64,000 bases of DNA, taken from the NCBI GenBank assembly GCA_003278535.1, contig QCEG01000007.1, positions 1 through 64,000 on the forward strand. Direction: 5' to 3'. Shown one piece after another: positions 19,978 to 27,265 of the stretch. The position numbers were made by a program, and so were the translations under genes. Every line of letters starts with the position of its first letter. The stretch's first letter is position 1. The stretch comes from Prochlorococcus sp. AG-355-N18 (GTDB lineage Bacteria > Cyanobacteriota > Cyanobacteriia > PCC-6307 > Cyanobiaceae). The notes under the pieces are model-generated. The model saw only the letters and a program-made list of their open reading frames with translations, did no database searches and was not told where the DNA came from.

Positions 19978-21507
19978 ATGGAGTTAGAAGCAAAATTACA
20001 TGAAATAAGGAAACCAATAATGGTCCTAGGCACTTCCAGTGGAGCAGGGAAATCGTTAACGGTTACTGCTATTTGCAGGATTCTTAAAAATTTAGGAGAA
20101 GAACCAATACCTTTTAAAGGACAAAATATGAGTAACAACGCTTGGGTTGATTGGGAAGGGGGAGAGATGGCATATTCACAAGCACTGCAAGCTTTTGCTT
20201 GTGGTATTAATCCCTCTGCAGAGATGAATCCCATTTTATTGAAACCACAAGGAAACTCAATAAGCGAAGTGATTCACCTTGGCAGAAGCATAGGGACCAC
20301 AACCGCACAAAATTACTATGAAGATTGGTTTATTCCAGGCTGGGAAGTAATTAAAAAAAGTTTAAAGTCTATTTACGAACGGAATCCAAATTGCCGTTTA
20401 ATTATCGAAGGGGCTGGAAGTCCGGTAGAGATGAATTTGATTCATCGAGATCTGACTAATTTAAGAGTTGCTAAATATTTAAATGCAAATTGCATTTTGG
20501 TTACTGATATTGAAAGGGGAGGCGTATTTGCACAAATAATTGGGACTCTTGAATTAATGAAGCCAGAAGAAAAGAAGCTTATTAAGGGAATTATTATAAA
20601 TAGATTCAGAGGAGACCTTTCATTATTTGAAGATGGGAAAAAATGGATAGAGAATAAGACTCAAATCCCAGTTATTGGAATCATTCCATGGTTAAATGAT
20701 TCATTTCCCCCAGAGGATTCTTTAGATTTAATAGAAAAAAAATCACTTTCTAAAAATCCTGAAATCAAAGTTGGAATTATAAAATTACCATCTATTAGTA
20801 ACTTCTCGGATTTTGATCCACTAGAAAATGAAGAAACAATTTTAATTGAATGGATTAGAAAATCACAAAACCTAAGTAAGTATGACTTTATTATTCTGCC
20901 GGGCAGTAAACAAACGATTAAAGATCAAATATTTCTTGAAAATTCTGGCTTATCTCAGGATATAAGGGATTATTCAAATAACAAAGGAAATATTATTGGA
21001 ATATGTGGAGGTTTACAAATGTTAGGAAATACGCTTGAAGATCCTTATTTTAAAGAAGGTTCCAAAAATTATTCTGAACAAAAAATTAAAGGTATTGGAT
21101 TATTACCATTAAAAACGACTTTCTTTAAAAAAAAATTAACACGTCAAATCAACTCTAAATCTATATGGCCATGCAAATCAGAAATTAATGGGTTTGAAAT
21201 TCATAATGGTCAAACTGTATTAGATGACATTCAAAGTTCATTAAAAATTAATCCTATTTTTAATGATTTAGATCTTGGTTGGTACAAAGAAAATAATAAA
21301 GGCGGAACTATTGCAGGAACATACATTCATGGGATCTTTGAAAATGACTTTTGGAGAGTGCAATATATTAATTTAATAAGGAAAAGTAAAAATCTACCAA
21401 TGTTAAATAAAAAATCAATATCTTATAAAGATAAAAGACAATCGATTATTGATAATCTTGCGAATGAATTCCGCAAACATCTAAATCTCAAATCATTTTT
21501 AAGTTGA
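19978..21507 (+). CDS. cobQ: Cobyric acid synthase
   Basis: Glutamine-dependent amidase that amidates four carboxylates of adenosylcobyrinate a,c-diamide in (pseudo)cobalamin synthesis. The 509-aa sequence has an N-terminal P-loop-like GTSSGAGKSLTVTA (about 18-31) with QNMSNNAWV, and a C-terminal class I glutamine amidotransferase domain with nucleophile Cys in GICGGLQMLG and a His in TYIHGIFEND. The ATG start follows AT-rich leader DNA; no cobalamin riboswitch is visible. The next ferredoxin gene overlaps its stop. Confidence 0.95.
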   Translation: MELEAKLHEIRKPIMVLGTSSGAGKSLTVTAICRILKNLGEEPIPFKGQNMSNNAWVDWEGGEMAYSQALQAFACGINPSAEMNPILLKPQGNSISEVIHLGRSIGTTTAQNYYEDWFIPGWEVIKKSLKSIYERNPNCRLIIEGAGSPVEMNLIHRDLTNLRVAKYLNANCILVTDIERGGVFAQIIGTLELMKPEEKKLIKGIIINRFRGDLSLFEDGKKWIENKTQIPVIGIIPWLNDSFPPEDSLDLIEKKSLSKNPEIKVGIIKLPSISNFSDFDPLENEETILIEWIRKSQNLSKYDFIILPGSKQTIKDQIFLENSGLSQDIRDYSNNKGNIIGICGGLQMLGNTLEDPYFKEGSKNYSEQKIKGIGLLPLKTTFFKKKLTRQINSKSIWPCKSEINGFEIHNGQTVLDDIQSSLKINPIFNDLDLGWYKENNKGGTIAGTYIHGIFENDFWRVQYINLIRKSKNLPMLNKKSISYKDKRQSIIDNLANEFRKHLNLKSFLS

Positions 21508-21758
21508 AAGAAGCAAAAAATATAAAAGTAATATGGCCAAACAATAAAGAAACATTTGTTTCAGATGGTGATGACTGGTTTTCTTCTGCTGAGAAAGCAG
21601 GTTTAGAAATCCCTACTGGATGCCTCACAGGAAGTTGTGGAGCCTGTGAAATTGATGTAGATGGTGAAACGGTAAGGGCTTGTATAAGTGAAATTAAAAA
21701 TAATAAAAAATGTACTTTGCAGGTTTCTTTAACTACAGACCCCTTTTGGGAAATATAA
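21504..21758 (+). CDS. Plant-type [2Fe-2S] ferredoxin
   Basis: An 84-aa ferredoxin with the canonical cluster ligands C40-x4-C45-x2-C48 and C60 (GCLTGSCGAC ... RAC). It is shorter and more divergent than photosynthetic PetF, so it likely serves a dedicated reductase rather than bulk photosynthetic electron flow. The TTG start overlaps the cobQ stop (TTGA), implying translational coupling; a role in cobalamin metabolism is possible but only inferred from position. Confidence 0.9.
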   Translation: MKEAKNIKVIWPNNKETFVSDGDDWFSSAEKAGLEIPTGCLTGSCGACEIDVDGETVRACISEIKNNKKCTLQVSLTTDPFWEI

Positions 21759-21804
21759 ATTTTACTAAACATCATTAATTACTAGATAAAGGAAATAATT
21801 TTAA

Positions 21805-22407
21805 TTAAATTAAGAATAAAAAACACCCTGCAATAAATCCACTTAAATGCCCTAATAAACTTACACCTGGCAAAAAAGAGAAAATCAAACCTATAAGGCA
21901 TATTGTCTTTGACATTTTTTGAACTTTTTTATTGGACTTAAAACCAATTTCTTTACCTAAAAAATATTTCTTTCCATAAAAAGAAGTTAATAATATGAAT
22001 CCAAATAAAGCATAAATTATTCCACTAAATCCTAAAGCGGCATAATTCAGATAGATATTAAAATACGATAAAATCTTTTCGTAAAACCAGATAATAAAAA
22101 AATTTAAAAAAGAACAACTTAAAATAAATTTCAAATAAAAAAATCTGTTTTTGTTTCCAAGTCTCATTAAAAAATATCTTGTAATGATTATTCCACCGAG
22201 ATTGCTTAATAAATGATTTAAATCTGCATGAATTAGGATTGATGTAAAAATCCTATAAGGTTGATCACTAATTAATTTTGGTACAAAGTAAAAATATTCT
22301 TTATCAATAACTCCAATTAAATCTGTAAGTATAAAAACTGAAATTAAAAGAGATGCGCTTAGGATGTATTGCCAATCATATTTAGATATTGAATTATTAG
22401 TTGCCAT
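21805..22407 (-). CDS. Rhomboid-family intramembrane serine protease
   Basis: A 200-aa protein with about six hydrophobic helices. It has the rhomboid signature: H60-x4-H65-x3-N69 (ILIHADLNHLLSN), the nucleophile Ser128 in GFSG and the catalytic His187 in GHLSGFIAG, so the Ser-His dyad is complete. A Lys-rich cytoplasmic loop (about 145-166) lies between the helices that carry Ser and His. The substrate is unknown. It is small but within the range of bacterial rhomboids. Confidence 0.88.
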   Translation of the reverse strand: MATNNSISKYDWQYILSASLLISVFILTDLIGVIDKEYFYFVPKLISDQPYRIFTSILIHADLNHLLSNLGGIIITRYFLMRLGNKNRFFYLKFILSCSFLNFFIIWFYEKILSYFNIYLNYAALGFSGIIYALFGFILLTSFYGKKYFLGKEIGFKSNKKVQKMSKTICLIGLIFSFLPGVSLLGHLSGFIAGCFLFLI

Positions 22408-22499
22408 ATTTTCTTTAGTTTTATACTAAAAGAATATCTGCTTACTTATAGAAGTACATAACCTCAAAAGTTTTTTAATGTCTTGAATTTATATTACCT

Positions 22500-22658
22500 T
22501 TAGTAAACTTTGCAATGAGAACTTGTTGGGTGATCTATGCACTCTTTCTCCCAATAATCTTGTCTTGAATCTTTTGGCAGTTGATAATTAAAATCATGCA
22601 TTCTCCAAATATCTGAAGTCGCATTTCTAAGGGCAGTGAATGGAGTGGTGAGTCTCAT
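22500..22658 (-). CDS. 52-residue protein with CP12-like C-terminal cysteine loop (not in ORF track)
   Basis: An unlisted small gene: ATG at 22658 preceded by a strong GGAGG four bases upstream, TAA at 22500. The peptide starts MRLTTPFTALRNATSDIW and ends KECIDHPTSSHCKVY. The tail reproduces the spacing of the C-terminal redox loop of CP12 (Cys-x3-Pro-x4-Cys, then a Tyr shortly after), which in canonical CP12 closes a disulfide and docks GAPDH. The N-terminal part does not resemble CP12. The good ribosome site, rare in this genome, supports expression. CP12-like function is inference. Confidence 0.7.
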   Translation of the reverse strand: MRLTTPFTALRNATSDIWRMHDFNYQLPKDSRQDYWEKECIDHPTSSHCKVY

Positions 22659-22844
22659 AAAACCTCCTATATCTCTACTCCTTAATTATCCTCTTATTCA
22701 TATGAAATTAATAGAGTATTAATACCCGAGTATTAGTGCTTTGCGGTTGTCGCTACTATCTTTTCTAATTAAGTAGGAGTAGAAATAATTCAGGAGTCAA
22801 AAGCACTTCATCGACTTTGTGGACAGCGAGGTGCATAAGACTCG
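22659..22844. other. Intergenic DNA with possible small transcript
   Basis: No convincing gene is seen here. The stretch lies between the start of the minus-strand CP12-tail gene and a plus-strand terminator at 22845, so some plus-strand transcript (a small RNA or a very short peptide) probably ends there. A 15-codon open stretch (ending LHRLCGQRGA) precedes the terminator but has no ATG, GTG or TTG start. Confidence 0.4.
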
Positions 22845-22876
22845 AAGAGGGCAAATAAATGCCCTCTTATTTTATT
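22845..22876 (+). terminator. Rho-independent terminator upstream of the island
   Basis: Perfect 9-bp stem AAGAGGGCA / TGCCCTCTT with a 6-base loop, then TATTTTATT. No annotated plus-strand gene ends here, so it points to an unannotated short transcript just upstream. Confidence 0.8.
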
Positions 22877-22902
22877 ATTGGGACTTCCAGAAACGATAAA
22901 TT

Positions 22903-22915
22903 AACGGAGAGGGTG
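22903..22915 (+). repeat. attL core of cassette 1 (tRNA-Ser 3'-end copy)
   Basis: AACGGAGAGGGTG, identical to the 3' end of the intact tRNA-Ser gene at 35633-35645 and to 28693-28705, in the same orientation. The following AAATT differs from the tRNA (GGATT) but matches the 28693 copy. Confidence 0.8.
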
Positions 22916-22940
22916 AAATTCACTTTCAAAATACATAGGC

Positions 22941-23040
22941 AGATACTGGAATATATAGGACTTATGTTTGAGAGATATTGGACATATCCACCAACACATC
23001 CACCAACACCAAAAACTTGCAGATACTGGACGATTCTGTA
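22941..23040 (+). repeat. Left-end module of cassette 1 (iterons plus ATAYTGGA/ATATAGGA motifs)
   Basis: Contains AGATACTGGA at 22941 and 23021, AGATATTGGA at 22973, ATATAGGA at 22953, and iterons CCACCAACACAT at 22988 and CCACCAACAC at 23000. ATATAGGA and the first iteron start 38 and 73 bases after the core end, exactly the offsets seen in cassette 2. These could be arm-type recombinase sites, replication iterons or packaging sites; the sequence alone does not decide. Confidence 0.75.
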
Positions 23041-23193
23041 CTGAAAATTTAAACAATATCCTCTACCTGCTTTAACTTTGCCATTCGCGAATTTAGGTGG
23101 CAAACATATTTGTTATAAATTTGAATTAAGTTTTCTTAAAAGATTATGCATAAAAAATATGACATGTCATATTGAAATCCCAATCATTTTTTT
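23041..23193. other. AT-rich leader of cassette 1
   Basis: Between the left-end module and the first cassette gene. It contains the near-palindrome ATATGACATGTCATATT around 23158-23174, which could be an operator for the following gene. No coding frame is convincing here. Confidence 0.45.
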
Positions 23194-23700
23194 ATGAAAC
23201 TGGATACTAAATTGAAAAAAATGATTAATTATTTAAATATTGCTTTGCAATGTAAGAGTGATGAAGAAAAAATTCAATTTTATGCTGATTATCAAGATGC
23301 TTTTTATTTAGGCGAAAGTGATGAAGGAGAACTATATCAAAATACATTTTCGGAATTTATCGGGAATCAAAATTTCAATAAAGAAGAATGTGATGAATTT
23401 TTTGACTATAAAGAATTAATGGATAGTGGTAATTATTATCCAGATGATGAAAAATATTTAAAATATCTAGAAAAAAAATATCTTGTATTAATGAATAATT
23501 TTAAAATTTATGCTTTTAATATATGTGTGCTTAATAGATTGCCAGATGATATTCAATATATTAAGGAATTGATTAATGAATATAAGCATCCAGAATATGA
23601 ACAAAATCGTGATAAAAGATTAAAACCTTGGATGCCAATAAAACCAAAATTAAAAGATACAACAAAAGGTGGTGAAATTAAAATTTCAAAAATTTATTGA
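23194..23700 (+). CDS. Acidic hypothetical protein, cassette 1
   Basis: A 168-aa protein of no family I recognise. It is rich in Asp, Glu, Tyr and Asn, with a mainly helical pattern, no signal peptide and no membrane segment. A run of acidic residues lies in the middle (KEECDEFFDYKELMDSGNYYPDDEK) and a basic tail follows. It is the first gene of cassette 1, preceded by the possible palindromic operator. The next gene overlaps or abuts it, so the two are probably co-expressed. Confidence 0.65.
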   Translation: MKLDTKLKKMINYLNIALQCKSDEEKIQFYADYQDAFYLGESDEGELYQNTFSEFIGNQNFNKEECDEFFDYKELMDSGNYYPDDEKYLKYLEKKYLVLMNNFKIYAFNICVLNRLPDDIQYIKELINEYKHPEYEQNRDKRLKPWMPIKPKLKDTTKGGEIKISKIY

Positions 23701-23707
23701 TAAAACA

Positions 23708-24133
23708 ATGGATAATTCAAAAGAAAAAGTAGTTCCTATACACAAGAACAAAGAACCAAAGATTGATTCTACAGGATTCTTTATCAAACAACTAGAAACT
23801 TTTCCTTCATTAGAAAGAGATGTTCTTCAATTAAGTTTAGGTTTAGGGGAACCTTTTGAGATTCTCCATACAACCGATGAAATAGCAGAAATATTAAATG
23901 AGTCAAAAGAAGTAATAGAGAAAAACTTAGCAACAGGTATGAAAAGAATGAGAGATATTTGTGCCCAAGAAAAGTTAAGGCAGGAAAATGAAGATGCTTA
24001 TAACGAGATCAGATTACAGATGCACAATAGAGTAATTAAAAAACTTCGTTCACTCAAGGAAGAATGGAAACTAGATAATATCAGTCAGGTAACAGAAAGA
24101 ATTATGCTTGCTTTTTTTAAAAATGATATTTGA
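23708..24133 (+). CDS. Sigma-70 region 4-like HTH protein
   Basis: About 141 aa from the ATG at 23708 (MDNSKEK); the track's earlier GTG at 23669 would overlap the previous gene and is less likely. The segment FPSLERDVLQLSLGLGEPFEI followed by TTDEIAEILNESKEVIEKNLATGMKRMRD closely follows sigma-70 region 4 (ERxVLxLRFGL ... T-xxEIxxxxxxSxxxVxxxxxxAxxxLR), the -35-binding helix-turn-helix. Regions 2 and 3 are absent, so it is not a full sigma factor. It may act as an element regulator or anti-/co-sigma protein. The C-terminus is a charged helix. Confidence 0.72.
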   Translation: MDNSKEKVVPIHKNKEPKIDSTGFFIKQLETFPSLERDVLQLSLGLGEPFEILHTTDEIAEILNESKEVIEKNLATGMKRMRDICAQEKLRQENEDAYNEIRLQMHNRVIKKLRSLKEEWKLDNISQVTERIMLAFFKNDI

Positions 24134-24162
24134 GACAGAAATACCGTGTCTATCTAAACCTA

Positions 24163-25935
24163 ATGAATAACAAAGACGATTTACTTAAAAACTATATTGA
24201 ATCTCAAAAGAGACAAAAAGCGATTTTAGAAGAGACAAAAAAAAGACGTTTAAAAAATAAAAATAATGTAGAACAGACAAAAAAAATTTTTCAAGATACC
24301 AATGATGAAATCAAAACAGCATCTGAATTTTTCATTCTTGCAGAAAAAGATTATGGAAACAGCAATTTTAAAGGAGCAATTACTTTTTTAACTAAAGCAA
24401 TAGAAATAGATCCTATAGTCGCTAATTATTATCTCAGACGTGGGTTAGCAAAAGTTGAACTCATAGATAATCAAGAGACAACTGATTATCTCGTGAATGA
24501 ATTCGGCAAAGATCCTGAATTATCAAAATCTTTTAAAAAAGATCTTGAAAATTATAGATTTCTAACTTTGAAGAATCGAGAATTCATCTCTGATAAAAAT
24601 TTAGATTATCAAAGTGCTATTAATGATTACAATAAAGCATTAGAAATTAATCCTAAATTTGAAAATGCATTTTTCCTTCGTGGATGTTTAAAAGAAAAAC
24701 TAAAGGATTATCAAAGTGCTATTGATGATTACGATAAAGCGTTAGAAATTAATCCTAAATTTGGAAATGCATTCTGCCATCGTGGATGGTGCAAATGTTA
24801 CTTAAGTGATTTCGATGGAGCAATAACTGATTACACCAAGGCGATAGAAAATCCCAAGGATGAATACCGTGCCAAGAATCAATTTATATATGTAGATCGT
24901 GGTAAAACAAAATTTATATTAAAAGATTATGAAGGTGCTATTGATGATTACAATAAAGCAATAGAAATGGAACCTGAATTTGCAGATGCATTGAATCTTC
25001 GTGGTAGAGCAAAATTCATATTAAAAAATTATCAAGGTGCTATTGATGATTACGATAAAGCAATAGAAATTAGACTGGATGATCTTGATGAGTCTGATGA
25101 TTTTTATATCTGTAGAGCGATTGCAAAAGAAAAATTAGGAGATTATGAAGGTGCTATTGATGATTGCAATAAAGGGTTAGAAATTGATCCAAATAATGAT
25201 CTTTATTCTTCCTTTCGGGCAGATGTAAAAAGAAAAACTATCAAATTAGAAAAAAATAAGGGAAAGGATCAAAATCTTGTAAAGCAAAATCAAGGGTTAA
25301 AGAATATTAAAAAAGTTAAAGGTAAATATTTAGCAGTAGTGAATGACAAACTAAGTAAAAAATATAGTCAAAATGAAATTGCAATTGCTTGTGGTTATTT
25401 TGAGATTAAAAATAAAATTAAAATTCCCTTAGTTCAGGAATATCTTGAAGAATCTTTTAATAATAAGGGAGAACTATTGCAACTTAAAAGTAATTATTCC
25501 ACTGATGACTATTATCTCAAATACATAGAGTTAGATATTTTTAAAGGGCGTTTGTGTGAACATGATGAGGATCATGGAGGGATACTTTATGTTCCAAAAA
25601 GAATTGTTGAAAATGCTAGTGATTGGGATTATCAAAATGCAGATCTTGAAAATTTTGATATTGAATATGTAGAGAATGAAGAAGGTTTAGAAGATTTTGA
25701 ATCCAATATTTCTGAAAAATATACAGAGGATCAAATAAAAGAATTAGATATGGAAAAGGAATTTTTAGAATTTCATGGTTTTTGTGAACCAATGATGTTT
25801 ACTCATGTTTCTTTAATGCATTATGTTGACCATAATTTAAAAACTAATTACGAAGAGTATTTTGAACGTGAAGATATTGCTGAAGCGTATGGCATAAGAT
25901 ATCAAGATATCCATGAAAAATCATTTTTTGCTTAG
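24163..25935 (+). CDS. TPR-repeat protein with unique C-terminal region
   Basis: About 590 aa from the ATG at 24163; a TTG at 24130 overlapping the previous stop is an alternative. A charged helical N-terminus (about 1-50) precedes at least seven tetratricopeptide repeats with the recurring core DYxGAIDDYxKAIEI. A Lys-rich linker and a ~200-residue acidic C-terminal region (from VKGKYLAVVNDKLSKKYSQ) match nothing I know. The repeats are a protein-binding scaffold by family. There is no signal peptide. The DNA of some repeats is nearly identical to repeats in the 27266 gene, suggesting recent duplication or gene conversion. Confidence 0.8.
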   Translation: MNNKDDLLKNYIESQKRQKAILEETKKRRLKNKNNVEQTKKIFQDTNDEIKTASEFFILAEKDYGNSNFKGAITFLTKAIEIDPIVANYYLRRGLAKVELIDNQETTDYLVNEFGKDPELSKSFKKDLENYRFLTLKNREFISDKNLDYQSAINDYNKALEINPKFENAFFLRGCLKEKLKDYQSAIDDYDKALEINPKFGNAFCHRGWCKCYLSDFDGAITDYTKAIENPKDEYRAKNQFIYVDRGKTKFILKDYEGAIDDYNKAIEMEPEFADALNLRGRAKFILKNYQGAIDDYDKAIEIRLDDLDESDDFYICRAIAKEKLGDYEGAIDDCNKGLEIDPNNDLYSSFRADVKRKTIKLEKNKGKDQNLVKQNQGLKNIKKVKGKYLAVVNDKLSKKYSQNEIAIACGYFEIKNKIKIPLVQEYLEESFNNKGELLQLKSNYSTDDYYLKYIELDIFKGRLCEHDEDHGGILYVPKRIVENASDWDYQNADLENFDIEYVENEEGLEDFESNISEKYTEDQIKELDMEKEFLEFHGFCEPMMFTHVSLMHYVDHNLKTNYEEYFEREDIAEAYGIRYQDIHEKSFFA

Positions 25936-25990
25936 TTACTATTCAAAGTTTATTTTTTAGATTTGATTTAAGATTATAAAAAAAGTTTCT

Positions 25991-26131
25991 GTGAAAAATT
26001 ATCTGATTTCAGGTTTAGTGGATGAATATAGAATCAAAACAAATTTGTTTGCTATTTCTCCTAATCATGCAATAAAGGTCTTTCAACAAAAATATCCAAA
26101 AGCAGTAGATATATATGTGATACAAAATTAA
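25991..26131 (+). CDS. 46-residue hypothetical protein, cassette 1 (not in ORF track)
   Basis: GTG start at 25991, TAA at 26129. The peptide begins MKNYLISGLVDEYRIKTN and ends KAVDIYVIQN. Its pattern (short beta strand, then NHAIKVFQQKYPKAVDIYVI) looks like a compact folded domain and the composition fits a gene rather than random AT-rich DNA. No ribosome site is visible. It lies alone in the gap between the TPR gene and the helicase gene. The function is unknown. Confidence 0.55.
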   Translation: MKNYLISGLVDEYRIKTNLFAISPNHAIKVFQQKYPKAVDIYVIQN

Positions 26132-26232
26132 TTTAAAGGTAAATAATTTTTTCTGATAATAAATTTCTTCAAGAAACTTAATTTGCATTCTCTTCAGAGT
26201 TCGCTTATATAAGTTTCCATCGAAAATTTTAT

Positions 26233-27156
26233 ATGAGGAATTCCAAAGAAAAACAATTAAAACTTAAAGGCATTCGTTTAAGAAAAGATTCAGAGGATAT
26301 GAAGAATTTAGCGAGCATAATGCCCACTACTTTTGAAAATATAGAAAAAAGTTCATTAGGAAAATATTCAACAGGTGTCCCTGTAAGTTTTTATGACTTA
26401 GATGCAATGACACAAGGTCTGCAAAGGGGTTCATTAGTTGTTGTTGCTGGTCGACCTTCAATGGGAAAAACATCTTTTGCAATGAATCTTGCACAAAATG
26501 TTGCCAAGACAAATAAATTACCAGTTTGTTATTTCAGTTTGGAACAAAGTAGAGAACAAATGAGTTACAGATTTCTCTCTATGCAACTTGGTATTGAAAC
26601 AGGGAGATTGAGAACTGGAAGACTTCATCAAGATGAATGGGGTTTGATTGGTAGAGAGATGAAAGACCTTTCAGAGGTTCCCATATATATGTGTGATAAA
26701 GGTTCAATTAAAGTCAAAGAGATTTTTTCAAAATGTAGGAAAATTAAAGAAAAGCAAGGACTAGGAGAACTTGGATTAATAATTGTTGACTATATACAAA
26801 TGATGGATGGTCCAAATAAAAAGTCTAGAGATAAAGAGTTATCTAAAATTGTCCTTGATCTTAAAGAAATGGCAAAAGCACTAGATGTACCTGTCGTGCT
26901 TATGTCACAACTTTCTAGAGATATTGAAAAGAGAAAAAATTTTCGTCCAATGTTATGCGACTTAAGGGAAACTCAAGGATTAGAAGCACATGCAGATGTC
27001 GTAATTATGCTTTATAGAGATGAGTTTTATCATCCAGACACTGAAGAAAGAGGTATAGCAGAATTAATAGTTACAAAACACCGAAATGGTCCTGTTGGGA
27101 CAGTTAAGTTGCTTTTTGAACCGCAATTCACAAGATATAGAAATCTTGCTGCTTAA
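26233..27156 (+). CDS. DnaB-type helicase RecA domain protein
   Basis: A 307-aa protein matching the C-terminal ATPase domain of replicative helicase DnaB (superfamily 4). Walker A GRPSMGKT is at residues 73-80, Walker B reads LIIVDYIQMM, and the motifs SLEQSREQMSYR, SQLSRDIEKR and VIMLYRDEFY with TKHRNGPVGT are present. The DnaB N-terminal collar that binds primase is missing; only ~50 residues precede the ATPase domain. It could act in cassette replication, as phage and satellite helicases do. It is distinct from the chromosomal dnaB expected elsewhere. Its location inside cassette 1 is the main clue to function. Confidence 0.88.
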   Translation: MRNSKEKQLKLKGIRLRKDSEDMKNLASIMPTTFENIEKSSLGKYSTGVPVSFYDLDAMTQGLQRGSLVVVAGRPSMGKTSFAMNLAQNVAKTNKLPVCYFSLEQSREQMSYRFLSMQLGIETGRLRTGRLHQDEWGLIGREMKDLSEVPIYMCDKGSIKVKEIFSKCRKIKEKQGLGELGLIIVDYIQMMDGPNKKSRDKELSKIVLDLKEMAKALDVPVVLMSQLSRDIEKRKNFRPMLCDLRETQGLEAHADVVIMLYRDEFYHPDTEERGIAELIVTKHRNGPVGTVKLLFEPQFTRYRNLAA

Positions 27157-27265
27157 CTGTTTTTTTTTATGAATTAATCCTTAATTAATAAGTTTTTGTA
27201 GACTTTCTTAAAAGCATATTTAAAATATTAAATACTTAATTAATTAGACAATACTTTTAGATTAG

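Noticed and set aside
22780-22850. Short plus-strand peptide ending LHRLCGQRGA before the terminator
   Set aside because: The open stretch of about 20 codons after a stop has no ATG, GTG or TTG; only kept as a hint of a transcript.
22903-22925. Pseudo-tRNA gene
   Set aside because: Only the last 13 bases match the tRNA; no other tRNA arm is present, so it is an attachment-site copy rather than a decayed tRNA.
22859-23103. ORFs 22859..23044 (+) and 22867..23103 (-)
   Set aside because: Both run across the att core and iterons; the peptides are repeats of the DNA motif (PPTHPPTP) and have no gene-like context.
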